The position numbers and the translations under genes are program-made. Positions 10,813 to 21,867 of a stretch of DNA of 64,000 nt are shown in pieces (within the stretch, counting starts at the first letter, position 1; every line of letters starts with the position of its first letter). The notes under the pieces were generated by a model. That model was not told the origin of the DNA. It did no database searches and worked only from the letters and a program-made list of their open reading frames with translations. This stretch comes from Deinandra increscens subsp. villosa (taxonomy: Eukaryota > Streptophyta > Magnoliopsida > Asterales > Asteraceae), in assembly GCA_039602395.1 (NCBI GenBank), contig JBCNJP010000013.1:25361255-25425254 (forward strand). Reading direction: 5' to 3'.

Positions 10813-12734
10813 TACCTAATTCCTCGATTCTGAGTTTGTTTGCTTACTGTTCAGAACTGGTTGAAAGTGGAAGAAGAATTGTGTTCATATTCTTGATTCT
10901 GAGTTTGTTCGCTGTTCAAAACTAAGGTTTGTTTTCTTGATTTGATTTGTTTGTTTTTATACATTTGTATAGATAGATTTTATTTGTTTGTTTTCTTGGT
11001 TGATATTCTCGATTCTGGATGATTCTTGGTATAATAGATGTTGTTGGGATTGTTGTTATTCTTGGTATAGCTGTTATTTGTATACATTCTAAATGTTTGT
11101 TTTCTTGATGTTGGGATTGTTGTTATTGAACCATCGGCCTTACTATAGCCATCGGTCTTAATATAGCTGGCCTTACTATAGTTTGTTTGGTGTTGGGACT
11201 GTTGTTATGGCCTGACTATAGTTGTTCAATGAATGAAGGAAGCACTATATACAACACATACAAGCATAAAGGCTAACTAAATGAACCACAAACCAAATCC
11301 GATTGAGTCCGATGTACTAGGGCGAACACTTTAGTCTGATGTACAGCGACTAGAGCTGACCAAATCTCCTAGAGGCATCCCTAAGTACCGTCCTTTCTAA
11401 CCAAATCCGATGCTTTTTTGCAAGTTCCAAACAGCGCTATAGTTGAAATCTCAGTTTTTGAAGTGATGTTTGATTCCAAATCCGCTGCTTTTTTGTAGGT
11501 TTTCACCTAATCTCTCGATAGAAATCAAATGGGCAGTCGATTTGAAATCGCAATTCAAATTTGCAATTTGAAATTGTAGACATCCTATAAATACACAGCT
11601 TCAAGTTCCCGATATAAACCAAATTTGCAATTGAGGTACGGTTCCCGATTAAACCAAACTAATTGTTCGTATTTGAAGCATTTTATCGCAAGTTCAATTT
11701 CAAGTTCATCAATTTCATCTCTCGAGGTTAGGCAACTCAACTTTAATTTCAAGTTTATCGCAAGTTTATGTGCTACTGACTTTTTATGTTTGATGGCAAT
11801 TTCAAACTTGATGTTTAAGTGATTAACCTCAACTATCATAGGGTTTAATTGACGTTTGAATTAGTTTTTATGTTTTCAATATCTAATCTTTTCCTCGTAC
11901 TCACATCCAGTTTTATAGTTTTGTCACTAAACTACATGGTAACATACCATGTTATTGACCTTACACTCTTACAGTTTATTTATTTTTTTAAGTTGGTTTT
12001 ATTTCTATCTAGTTCTGATTTTGAGTTTGGCTACACTAAAACTTAGCTTTAAATTTTTTCTTTCATTCTCATAGGGTTGAAATTGTGAGTTTCTTCTCTT
12101 AGGTGATTGAAATTGTGAGTTTCTATGACTAGGTGTAAGGCTGTAAGCAATGTTGGTATTGAACTCTAGGTAGCTACTACGTTGTTTAAATGTGAAAAAT
12201 TATAGATTTAGCATAAATGTGCACTGGATTGTAGATATTGAAAACATAAAAACTAACTTGGTGTATACCCCTTCTTTTGTAAAGCCTACATATTTTCAAT
12301 TCAAATCCATGGCTTGTATATTACCTATGAAACTTGAACTGTTTTTGTGCTATTTTAATTGCTTAAAAACAAAACAGTTTGATTTTTTCTGAAGTATATA
12401 GTTTTAAGAATTAGTTTGAAGAGTTCATAAATCTCAAGTACTACAATTTGATGTTATTGTGCGAGTTTGTTTCCTCAATTTTCTTTTTATGAATTGCCAT
12501 CCTGAGCATCACTAAAAACTATGCTTGCATTATGTGTAGGTGACACTCGTGTAGGTGACACTCGTGAACACCATGAGAGCGGTAGATAAAACTTTTTGTA
12601 CTTGTATTCAACTTTTAGCTCAAGCTTAATCGATACAATGTTTACATTTCAACAATGTTTTTTTTCTTTATTATTTTAAAACATCAGGTCTGTAGTTTTA
12701 GATGCACTCTTAACCATTTGAATCACATTATAAA
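10813..12734. other. Unassigned AT-rich intergenic DNA
   Basis: I see no gene. The first 150 bp contain repeats of GATTCTGAGTTTGTTTGC, also present at about 6118 left of the copia element, so the insertion landed in a locally repeated sequence. Around 11130-11220 there are short repeats built on CTTACTATAG. Small ORFs at 11585-12392 are low-complexity (F/L/S-rich) with no recognisable domain. Confidence 0.5.
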
Positions 12735-13340
12735 TGTTTGGGCTGATATTTTGGGATCCTCGGCGGAAGCTCAAGTGGTTTAGTATCCTGACAGGTTCGG
12801 TATCCTAAAATGCAGTTATTGACTAACCGTTTCAATTGTCCACGTGTCCTAATTAATTGCAGGCCTAAAGGGATGTGTAAATAAAGTCTAAAGACCAGGT
12901 CAAGCATTAAAGAACGTGTCATAACTGATTCCTAACGTTCACAAAGACTTGGGAATGGAATCCCTTATTTTTAGCACTTTCGGTTATTGCCTTGTAACTA
13001 TATAAATAGAGGTTTTGATCGACTTAGGAACACACACAACACCGATTCACTCTAGCTCTGATAGTACTCAATCATTGTAAAACTTAGTGTCGATCGATCA
13101 AACCTCCAAAACACTTGTAATTTTCAGTTTCCTATCAATAATATTGTGAGGAAGCAGGATCTTCGGGCCGGCTCCCAATGTTTTTTTGCTAGGATTCCTA
13201 GAGGCAACTCGAAGAATCCTGTATTTTTCCCTCGTTATATCCTTGTGTTCAACTTTACATTTCGAGCATATCGACAAGCACACTATCTCACATTCTATGT
13301 TTGGAATACGAGATTCCTTTATGAATTTTTGACCAAAACA
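12735..13340 (+). repeat. Ty3/gypsy LTR, copy 1
   Basis: The LTR begins TGTTTGGGCTGATATTTT, ends ACCAAAACA and is followed by GTTTGGCGCCCACC, a gypsy-type primer binding site. A TATA box (ACTATATAAATAGA) lies near 12997. Its sequence recurs at 13718-13990 and about 13991-14580. It is a 5' LTR because the primer site and a gag start follow. Confidence 0.75.
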
Positions 13341-13717
13341 GTTTGGCGCCCACCATGGGGCAAGTGGTGCTTAATCTTACAAAAATTCCATTTCTCGTTC
13401 ACTTCATTTGATCTCCAGTCCGAAAATGTCGAACCAACAAAAGTCTGTCTACATCATCCTCCATTCCTCCTCTTCCTTCCGCTCCAGGAAGCCAGAAGAA
13501 GACCAATGACCGTCAGAAGAAAGTGGATGAGCAGCCGAGAAAGATTGACTATCCTGTCTTCACAGGATCCCAGGTTCAATCTGTTGATCCTGTTATTACT
13601 AACAATGATTTGTTTACTTTGATCAAGCAGGTTAAAAATCAGATGGATCAGCAAGAAAAGACCAATCAAACGGTGATGAAGGAGATCGAGGAGCTTAAGA
13701 AGTCCATGAAACCTATA
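13341..13717 (+). pseudogene. Gypsy leader and truncated gag, copy 1
   Basis: After the primer binding site (13341-13358) a gag frame starts at ATG 13426, matching the better copy at 14667. A deletion of several bases near 13449 shifts the frame compared with that copy. The gag continues in another frame (13523 onward, with the shared segments ITNNDLF and QMDQQEKTNQTVMKEIEELKK), then stops abruptly at 13717, where an LTR sequence begins. Only about 100 codons remain. Confidence 0.7.
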
Positions 13718-13990
13718 TGTTTGGGTTGATATTTCGGGATCCTTGGCGGAAGCTCAAGTGGTCCAATATCCTCAGACGTGTTGAGAATCCTGACAGGTTT
13801 CGGCATCCTGAATTACAGTTATCGACTAACCGCTATGTTATTCCTTGTATTTATTTGCTTGCAAGTAAAGAAAACGTGTAAAACAAGCCTAAAGACTCAG
13901 ACAAATACTAAAGAACGTGGACTAAGTGGTCCACAACGTTCATATTGACTTAATGGGGAGAATCCCTAAAATATAGGACAATTGGTTGTT
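13718..13990 (+). repeat. Ty3/gypsy LTR, copy 2, 5' part only
   Basis: It starts TGTTTGGGTTGATATTTCG and follows copy 1 with visible divergence, including extra bases near 13770-13790. After about 270 bp it joins a third LTR copy. The start directly abuts gag sequence with no purine tract, so this is a recombination product rather than a normal 3' LTR. Confidence 0.65.
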
Positions 13991-14580
13991 TTATTTCAGG
14001 ATCCTTGCCGGAAGCTCAAGTGGTTCAGTATCCTGACAGGTTCAGTATCCTGAAATGCAGTTATCGACTAACCGTTTCAATTGTCCACGTGTCCTAATTA
14101 ATTGCAAGCTTAAAGGGACGTGTAAATGAAGGCTAAAGACCAGGTCATGCATTAAAGAACGTGCCATAACTGACTCTCAACGTTCACAAAGACTTGGTGG
14201 AAGAATCCCTTATTTTTAGCACTTTCGGTCATTGACTTGTAACTATATATATCAGCCTTGTGATCGATGATAGGGAGGAGATAACACACACACTCACCAA
14301 ATACTCTCTGTAAGACATAGATTTCAATCACAATAGCTCAACACTTGTAATTCTTTGTTTTGTTATCAATAAAAGTGCTAGGCAGCAGGCTCTTCAGGCC
14401 GGCTCCTGAGGTTTTTTGCCAGGATTCCTAGAGGCAACTCGAAGGATTCTGGATTTTCCCTCGTTACATCATCGTGTCAACATTCATACTTTGTTATTTC
14501 ATCATTTTGATAATCAAGCACACTACCTCACATTCTAAGTTTGGAATACGAAATTCCTTTGTGAATTTTTGACTAAACCA
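13991..14580 (+). repeat. Ty3/gypsy LTR, copy 3, 5' end truncated
   Basis: It matches copy 1 from the GGATCCTTGCCGGAAGCTC segment onward and ends ACTAAACCA. A gypsy-type primer binding site (GTTTGGTGCCCACCGTGG) follows. A TATA-like ACTATATATATC lies near 14240. The first dozen or so bases of the LTR are missing. Confidence 0.7.
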
Positions 14581-15638
14581 GTTTGGTGCCCACCGTGGAG
14601 CAAGTGGTGCTTCGTCCTAAGAAAATTCCATTCATCATCCGCTCTGTTTGATCTCCAATCCCAAAAATGTCAAACCAAAAAAAAGCTGTTTCGGCCTCTA
14701 CATCGTCTTCCATTCCTCCTCTTCCTTCCGCTTCGGGAAGCCAGAAGAACAATAATGACCGACTGAAGAGAGTGGACGAGCAGCCAAGAAAAACTGAGTA
14801 TCCTGTCTTCACAGGATCCCAGGTTCAGTCTGTTGATCCCGTTATTACTAACAATGATTTGTTTGCTTTGATTAGACATGTGAAAAGTCAAATGGATCAA
14901 CAAGAAAAGACCAATCAAACGGTGATGAAGGAGATTGAAGAGCTTAAGAAGTCTAAGAAACCTATGGAGGAACAAAGTCCTCTATTTCCCAGGCATCTCG
15001 ACTTCAACGCTTCGGGATCCTCAGATCCGTCTTGCTACAATTACAAATCAGCACCAGGCTTCACTACAGCCCCTACGATGACTTCTCAGACCGCTGGGTA
15101 TGCAGGGAGTACTACTGGATTCTCAGGAGTTGTCCCACTAGAATCCTCGCAGTCGCGCTACAAGGATCCTTGGATTCTGCTACTGTCGGGATCCTTAGCC
15201 ACACCATCTCAAGGATATCCCTTTTCTGTTGGGAATCTAAGCCAAAATCCCCAAGGATATCAATACTCTAACCCTTCTGTTTCTGTAGGAATCTTCAATA
15301 CCAGCTCCTCAGATGTGCATGGTGGCGACTTCAACCCCATGCAAACAGCAGCCACTACAATCCGAGCATCCCAACGAGCTATGGATATAATCCCAGGATC
15401 CCAGTCCAAAATCCTGGCCCAGGTAATGTGCCTAATTTAGTCCCTGTCATTTCTAACCAGGGTGCTCCTTGTGATGCAGGTGTCCATCCAAGTATCGCCA
15501 GGGAGCTCCAGAAGTTGAAAGAGATGACATCGAGTGTTCCAGGGATCCTGAAACCTATTCCTGAGGTTCCTCTGGAAAGCCACAAGATCTCTAGGTTTAC
15601 TTGGCCAATTTCTCAAGTGGAGATCCCGAAACGCTTCC
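14581..15638 (+). pseudogene. Gypsy gag, cut by assembly gap
   Basis: The frame starts at ATG 14667, downstream of a primer binding site at 14581. The protein is Ser/Gln/Asn-rich with a short charged coiled-coil-like segment (residues 70-100). The frame shifts near 15390 and continues in the frame that is open from 15428. The last visible residues, FTWPISQVEIPKRF, resemble the start of the conserved gag core of Tat-like gypsy elements. The N gap then removes the rest. Pol is not visible, so the lineage is inferred from the primer site and this segment only. Confidence 0.6.
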
Positions 15639-16138
15639 NNNNNNNNNNNNNNNNNNNNNNNNNNNNNNNNNNNNNNNNNNNNNNNNNNNNNNNNNNNNNN
15701 NNNNNNNNNNNNNNNNNNNNNNNNNNNNNNNNNNNNNNNNNNNNNNNNNNNNNNNNNNNNNNNNNNNNNNNNNNNNNNNNNNNNNNNNNNNNNNNNNNNN
15801 NNNNNNNNNNNNNNNNNNNNNNNNNNNNNNNNNNNNNNNNNNNNNNNNNNNNNNNNNNNNNNNNNNNNNNNNNNNNNNNNNNNNNNNNNNNNNNNNNNNN
15901 NNNNNNNNNNNNNNNNNNNNNNNNNNNNNNNNNNNNNNNNNNNNNNNNNNNNNNNNNNNNNNNNNNNNNNNNNNNNNNNNNNNNNNNNNNNNNNNNNNNN
16001 NNNNNNNNNNNNNNNNNNNNNNNNNNNNNNNNNNNNNNNNNNNNNNNNNNNNNNNNNNNNNNNNNNNNNNNNNNNNNNNNNNNNNNNNNNNNNNNNNNNN
16101 NNNNNNNNNNNNNNNNNNNNNNNNNNNNNNNNNNNNNN
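15639..16138. other. Assembly gap, exactly 500 N
   Basis: Five hundred consecutive N. The identical length of the other gap shows that this is a placeholder, not a measured distance. Confidence 0.99.
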
Positions 16139-16690
16139 ATGGCGGATTGAGGCATTTACGATCGTCTCAACGAGGAAGACGACGGTTGGCGTTTACGATC
16201 GCTGATTACGATCGGCGATTACGATCGGTGTTTCCAATGCTGTTTACGATCTATGTTTACGATTGGGCTAACCGTTTATGATTGGACTTAATGTTTACGA
16301 TTAAACCAAATTTACGATCGTAAACCCAGTTTTCAATCGTAAACAGTTAATTAATCTCATAATAAAATCATATACATCTAATTTACGATCGTAAACCCAA
16401 ACTTAGAATCGTAAACCCAAATTTACGATCGTAAACCCAGTTTTCAATCATAAACAGTTAATTAATCTCATAATAAAATCATATACATCTAATTTTTAAG
16501 AATCTCTTTAAACTTAATCGTTTTTAAGTTAAAATTAATGGTGTTTGTTAACTTGTGCTTCAAAATCAGATATTTCACTTGAACGTTTAAATTGAGAATT
16601 TTCTAAACTTAAAGAAATTAAACGTGATAATCAATTGAACTTCAAGAAGATGTTGACAAACATAATTGCTCTTTAATGAATAAGTCTGAT
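16139..16690. repeat. TTTACGATCG palindrome cluster and 111 bp tandem duplication
   Basis: The perfect 14 bp palindrome TTTACGATCGTAAA occurs at 16311-16324, 16382-16395 and 16422-16435. Partial copies (TTTACGATC, TTACGATCGG) are frequent from 16155 to 16300. A segment starting at 16321 is repeated at 16432, a 111 bp period. The block lies just upstream of a 3' accessory ORF and is probably the non-coding spacer between pol and that ORF. Confidence 0.8.
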
Positions 16691-16712
16691 ACATGTGTCT
16701 TGTCTTTCTCAG

Positions 16713-19262
16713 ATGGCAGACGAGATGCTCGACGAAGAGATTAAATTTGAACCAGATCATTGCATTCCAGCATACCTTGAAGACCCACCAGAGAAGCATA
16801 TGGAACTATTTTATTCACTGGTGGCCGGGATGAATGTATGCAAGATAAATCACGCTCTGAGAACAAGTGTGCTGATCGACGAGCAGCTTGTGAGGGAGTT
16901 CTGGGGTACAGCAAGAGCAAATGCAGACAAGACACGGATTTCAGCTACTATTCAGAACAGGCCGATTGTAATTCTGGAGGAAGATATAAGGAAAGGGCTA
17001 AACATCAATGATCGTGCTATCGATCCGATTGAATATCCAAAGGAAGCTGTTTTGGCGGGTGCTCAATCCATGGGATATGAAGGAAAATTCCCGCCTATCT
17101 TTAAGAAGCTGTTGCCGCATTACTGGAGATGCCTGGCTCATTACATGCAGAAATCTTTTCTGGGCAAAAGAACAAGCTTCGACCAGCTCAACAAGCTACA
17201 TGGAACTGCATTCGTCGCATTGGCCTTGGATTGGAACTTCAATTTCTCCAAGATGATGTTATTAGATTGGATAGGCAATGCTGACCTAAGCGCCAGAGAA
17301 CAGTTCCCGATGACACCAAGGTTTGTACAAATGGTGGTCATGAAGAAATACCCAGTGATTGAAGAAAGGGTACAAAAGTTGGACATAAAAGTGATGGATT
17401 GTGGGGTATTTGGTCTACAAACCCAAGATAGAAAGGGTAAAAACAGTTTTCAAGGAAGACTTGAATGGGTTAAGAGGGGTGCATTTCCCGAGGTGGCCAG
17501 GGAACAAGAGTTTGAAGAGCCTGAGCCAGAAGCCGATGTGCCAACTGTTAATGCACCAGTTGCAGAAGATCAAGATATAACAGCAACTCCAGCTGTTAAT
17601 GTGCAAGAAGAAGATGAGGTGATCCCTTCGGATGAAGAAAACATTATGGACGACATCTTCCTAACTTATGAAAATGTTGATGATGATGACATATATGGGA
17701 ATTTGGGACCCATCAGTCACAAGAGATCAAGGGATGACATGCACATGTCTTCAAGCAGCGATGTAACCCCTCCCGAGCTGAGTCTGAATATGGAGGATGT
17801 ACTTGAAGAACCCATCCCTGCTCGTGAACCATCTCCAAGGAAGAAGACTGATCCAAGAAGCATAAGGTTCAGATTCACAAAGACTAGCTCAAGCCTGTTA
17901 ATGGTCCATCCAACTGAGTCTAGCTCTCAATGTCAACCTACTTAAGAAGTATCAACAGTTCCAATTGTTGAAGATCTGCCTGCCCAGGTGCAAACTGAAA
18001 GCCCTCTTCTGAATGAGCGTAGCCCTGTTCATGAAGAAAGGCAATCTATGGAGGTTGATAACACTGTTGTTATACCCAGCCCAGTCAGAATAAGTGTCCC
18101 TAGTGGAACAAGCTTGCCGCCAACTGTTATACCAAGTTTCCGCCCACTTCAAGCTGCTGAGCTACCAATTGAGATGAGGATAAGTGCAGACCCACACATA
18201 AACTTTCTGATGTCTCAGAACAAAATCAGAGAGAATGAGATAGAAGCTCTCCAAGCTGAAAATAGAAGATTACAAGAGAAGGAAGTGGCGGACAAGAATA
18301 GAATGAAGTATCTTTATGAGGCCCTGATGGACTTGAAGAAGAAATTTACTGGATTAAAGAGTGTTGTGGAGTCCAACACTTCAGGTGCCACAGGTCAAAG
18401 CTCATCTCAAGGAGCTCAAGGTACCAGTGCTGCTCAAGAAGATGATGGAGATGACTCCATTGTAATGTCTGATTATGCCCGAAGTGGAAGGGTCATCTCC
18501 AAAGCGCCTGAAGGTCACGACAACTGGTTTAGAGAATTCTTCCAAGGTCCAGCCCCCACTCAATACACCATTGATGTGGGTGAAAGCTCAATAGACAAAA
18601 GGGGGAGTCGTGAGACCATTCTGTGTTGGCACTATGACACGGAGAAGAAATTGTTCGCCGTAATCCGTGACGGCTACAATCTAGTGGAATACTACAGAGC
18701 ATGTGCTCAATTTCATACCTGGACTGAGCCTGAGATTAGAAGCCTGCTGAGAGCTCCTTACATCAACAGATGGAACAGCCCTGACGGAGACCTTATTAGA
18801 AATAATTTGCTGAGCCAACTAGAAGATAACTTTGCAAATTTTGAACTAAGGCAAGTAAGATGGGTCGAGACTGGCACTGACCCAGTGACTGAAGAATCCA
18901 TAGGTGAAGTAAGGAGACCACCGACCAAGCGCACAAGAGTAATCAACATGTTGGATGAGATTGAAGACGGTACACTTGTCAAGAACTTTGACTGCTGGTG
19001 TTATGACCCAACAACTCATGAGGTGGTGGTGCTCTGCAAAAGGATGAGGCAATTCCGGTTCTATGATCCGGTCGATTTGCTTAGATTTGGAGAAAGAGAT
19101 ATAAAGCTCCTCGCCTCCCAACCTATTCTCGGGGATGAGAACGACATGGAGAATGCTATAATGGTGGGGATCTTTCATGGAACGGCGAATCGGATTGTGG
19201 AAAATGGATGGTGGTCGAACAATGTTCAGAATACTTTCAGATTCGATCTGCTGCTGCCGTAA
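16713..19262 (+). pseudogene. 3' accessory ('envelope-like') ORF of a copia element, one nonsense codon
   Basis: From ATG 16713 the frame runs to 17942, meets TAA at 17943-17945, and continues in the same frame to TAA at 19260-19262, about 850 codons in all. The N-terminal 230 residues align by eye with the accessory ORF of the sirevirus at 49132: an AYLE start, an FW...AR segment, WR-LAH near residue 130, then NFNFSK. The middle is acidic and Ser/Pro-rich, followed by a Leu/Glu-rich coiled coil (roughly 18220-18360) and a globular C-terminus rich in Trp and Cys. I see no signal peptide or clear membrane helix, so the label describes position, not proven function. A pyrimidine tract plus CAG sits immediately before the ATG. 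The parent pol lies in the gap. Confidence 0.72.
17943..17945 (+). other. In-frame stop codon splitting the accessory ORF
   Basis: TAA interrupts a frame that is open for more than 410 codons on each side. It lies in the Ser/Pro-rich linker. No frameshift is needed to join the two halves. Confidence 0.9.
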
Positions 19263-19283
19263 GTGGTCTAATGATTCATGCCT

Positions 19284-19689
19284 ATGGGAAGATTGTTGGG
19301 CTATATTTATTTGAGGCATGAACATTAGTTTTGGGCTAGCTTGTTATTGGTTTTGGGCTTAATTAGTTAATGTTTTGGGCCATGTGGGCCGATTTTCTTA
19401 TGTTTATGATTGGGCTCTTAGTGTTTACTATTGGGCTAGGTTTTGTAAGAGGTAGTATATATACCTCACTTGTTTATGATCAATGCAAGCTTTTCAATTA
19501 CTGTTTACGATTTTCTCTCAAATTGTGGTTTACGATCAGCTTCAAGTAGTTGTGATTTTCATTCAAGATTAGATCTTTACCTTAGATCTAATCTATTTCA
19601 TCTACTTTCTTCTTGAATCAATCACATACGAGGATTCCGCACTCGTTTGTGATTAGATATCGTGTTCTTGGTTCGATTTCGGACCTACA
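19284..19689 (+). repeat. Probable polypurine tract and 3' LTR of the accessory-ORF element
   Basis: A purine-rich ATGGGAAGAT precedes TGTTGGGCTATATTT at 19294, 31 bp after the accessory ORF ends. The putative LTR (19294-19689, 396 bp) contains a TATA box (GTAGTATATATACC near 19455), further TTTACGAT motifs, and ends GGACCTACA, like the sirevirus LTR end GATCCTACA. The partner 5' LTR would be in or beyond the gap, so the boundaries are inferred. Confidence 0.55.
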
Positions 19690-20150
19690 ACTATCGACTC
19701 CGCTTGAACCTGTCCGCCTGGACTTCAACCGGAGCAACTTCCGGTTGAACTTAAAAACAATAAGGCAGCTCTCAAGCGGCTCGTGGCGATGCGAGCATGA
19801 AGTGCAAAGTTCGCCATCAAAGCGCCACATTGGGCCTCATACACCCACGCTGCGCGCGCGCGTGTGCGAGTGCGAGTGCGACTGCGAGTTAGGGGTGCTT
19901 CGCACCCCTCCGGGTCCAAGGGATGTGTCCTACTAGAGGAAAAAATAGTTGGTAAGGTTCCCACCTTATAAACCACTTTTGGTTTCATCACCCAACCAAT
20001 GTGGGATGAGTTCACATGCTATACTTAGCATTTTCTCTCTTATTTTCGCAGCTTTGACAGCTTCGAAACCTCAACTTTGAGCTTCGATATCTCATTCATA
20101 CGAGCTCGGATTTGGACGTGGTTTGATGCGTTGGAAAGCCCTCAAAATGT
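19690..20150 (-). repeat. LTR-like fragment, reverse copy of 38080-38260
   Basis: The part from 19690 to about 19860 is the reverse complement of about 38080-38260, sharing the CGGTTGAA/TTCAACCGG repeats and the segment with GATGCGAGCATGAAGTGC. Then come a GC-rich CGCGCG/GTGCGAG run and, on the minus strand, CCCACATTGGTTGGGTGATG and a TATA-like GGTTTATAAGGTGGG. This last combination is common in plant LTR promoters. The fragment was probably the insertion target of the preceding LTR element. Confidence 0.6.
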
Positions 20151-20869
20151 AATACACAAACCTATTAAATACAGAGGCAACAACCTATGTTATCTATATT
20201 TTATTTTAGTCCAAAGTTGGTGAAAAACTCAATTTCACACTTAGTGAGAAAAACCCATTTTCCACTAGTTTTTCTCCCAAAATTCCAACAATTTCTTGTC
20301 CTTTCATTTTCTTTTTTTTCTTTTCTGAATGTAGCGAGTTTATTAAAGAATTTAGTTGTGTAATAGCAAAAATCGTGTAACATAACTTTTTTTTTTCATT
20401 TTAGTCTCAATGAATTTACCACACAAGTTGGTAGTGTAATAGATAGAGTCATGTAACATAACCTTTAGGAACTAGGCAATACTCAATGGTTAAAGCATTT
20501 TGATTTTTACGAAACTTTTTTTATTTATGTTTTCTTTACGTAGCGTTATAACGGTTTTGTGTGTTCACGTTATCTCCGCGACAACGCACGGTTTACAAAA
20601 TCTTATTTCTGATAATAACAAGATTGAATTACATAAAAAGTCATTTATGTTTTATACAAATTATGGATTATGTCCATTAACTAAACTAATTACAACAGAC
20701 ATCCTTTAACTTACATACTTGTTTTTGAAAAAGTTCTTTTGCTCTAATAGGGTTAAAAATGTGAATTAATTGAGGGGCAATTTAGTAATTTCACAACCTT
20801 TGTAATAAAAAAAATTCTGTTAACTGAGTTCAATTTTTGGGGTTTAGATAGGGTTGTAAACGAACTGAA
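20151..20869. other. Unassigned AT-rich DNA
   Basis: No gene seen. Two near-copies of GTGTAATAG...TCGTGTAACATAAC at about 20356 and 20436 form a short imperfect direct repeat. Confidence 0.5.
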
Positions 20870-21545
20870 TGAGCACGAATGACACATGTTTGTGTTCGTT
20901 TGTTAACCTTTTACCGAACAATCAAAAATCGAACACGAACACCTAGCCGAACAGGATTTCATGTTTGTGTTCATTTGTTAACATAATTACTTTGAATTTG
21001 TTTGTGTTCGTTTGGCAACGTTTTATATTTCCTGAAAAATGAACAAACGAACCAAACAGTGACTCAAACGAACCAAACCGAACATAGTCACAAATGAACC
21101 AAACAAGCCATATTGAACACGAACCAATCGGAAGCAGGTGGATGGTTGCGGTCCGGTGAGGCGGGGAAGGCAGGTGGAGGCAGCGAAGTTCAGGCTAAGC
21201 AGGTGGAGACGAATGGGATGCATGGATATGCGATTGAAACTGGACTCTGGAGTGTGCTGAACTGCTGAAAAGTGAAAGCCCTGGTTTAACTTTTAACTAA
21301 ACAACTAAACCTCTAAATTAGATGTATTTTTAAAAAGTATATAATTAAAAAATAACTAAAGTCTAAAAGTATTAATGTTAACAAACAAACAAAAACGAAC
21401 AATACAAACAAACACAAAAGAACGTACACGAGCACAAATGAACGAACGAGGGCTCTGTTCATGTTCGTTTGTTAAGCTAAACGAACGAATTTTTTTGTTT
21501 CTGTTCGTTCATTTAGTAAATGAATGAATGTAAATGAACTCCAGT
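20870..21545. mobile_element. CGAACA-rich non-autonomous element, class uncertain
   Basis: Both flanks are built from short copies of TTTGTGTTCGTTTG and its inverse (20870-21130 and 21380-21530). They surround a less AT-rich core of about 200 bp with AGGTGGA repeats. The inverted flanks suggest a small non-autonomous DNA transposon, but I cannot define terminal repeats or a target duplication, and no ORF is convincing. Confidence 0.35.
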
Positions 21546-21867
21546 TAATGAATATTTTTTTAACCCCTTTAGAACTAAATGACCTTTTCAAAATAATAGC
21601 AATAGCAATAAACTACTTGTCTAGAGGTACTCCATCCAGAATAAGATTTTGGTTTATAATTTTTTTCCTAATATGGGCACCCTCTCATGTATATATATGG
21701 CATCATTTAAATGTTTGTTGTGACACCTTGAATAAATATTTGTTGTCTTATAACTTGTTCAGGCTATATTACCCCCCTGGGATATAGAACGTGTCGTGTT
21801 GTTTTTTATTTGGGGATCAGGTAGAGATTAGGGGTCAAGAAGCAGGATTTCATTTATATTTAAAGTT

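Noticed and set aside
11585..12392. Several 65-84 codon ORFs
   Set aside because: Low-complexity Phe/Leu/Ser or Leu/Lys/Glu content on both strands at once, typical of AT-rich chance frames.
19835..19895. CpG island or promoter of a host gene at the CGCGCG/GTGCGAG run
   Set aside because: It is a simple low-complexity run inside an LTR-like fragment with no ORF downstream.
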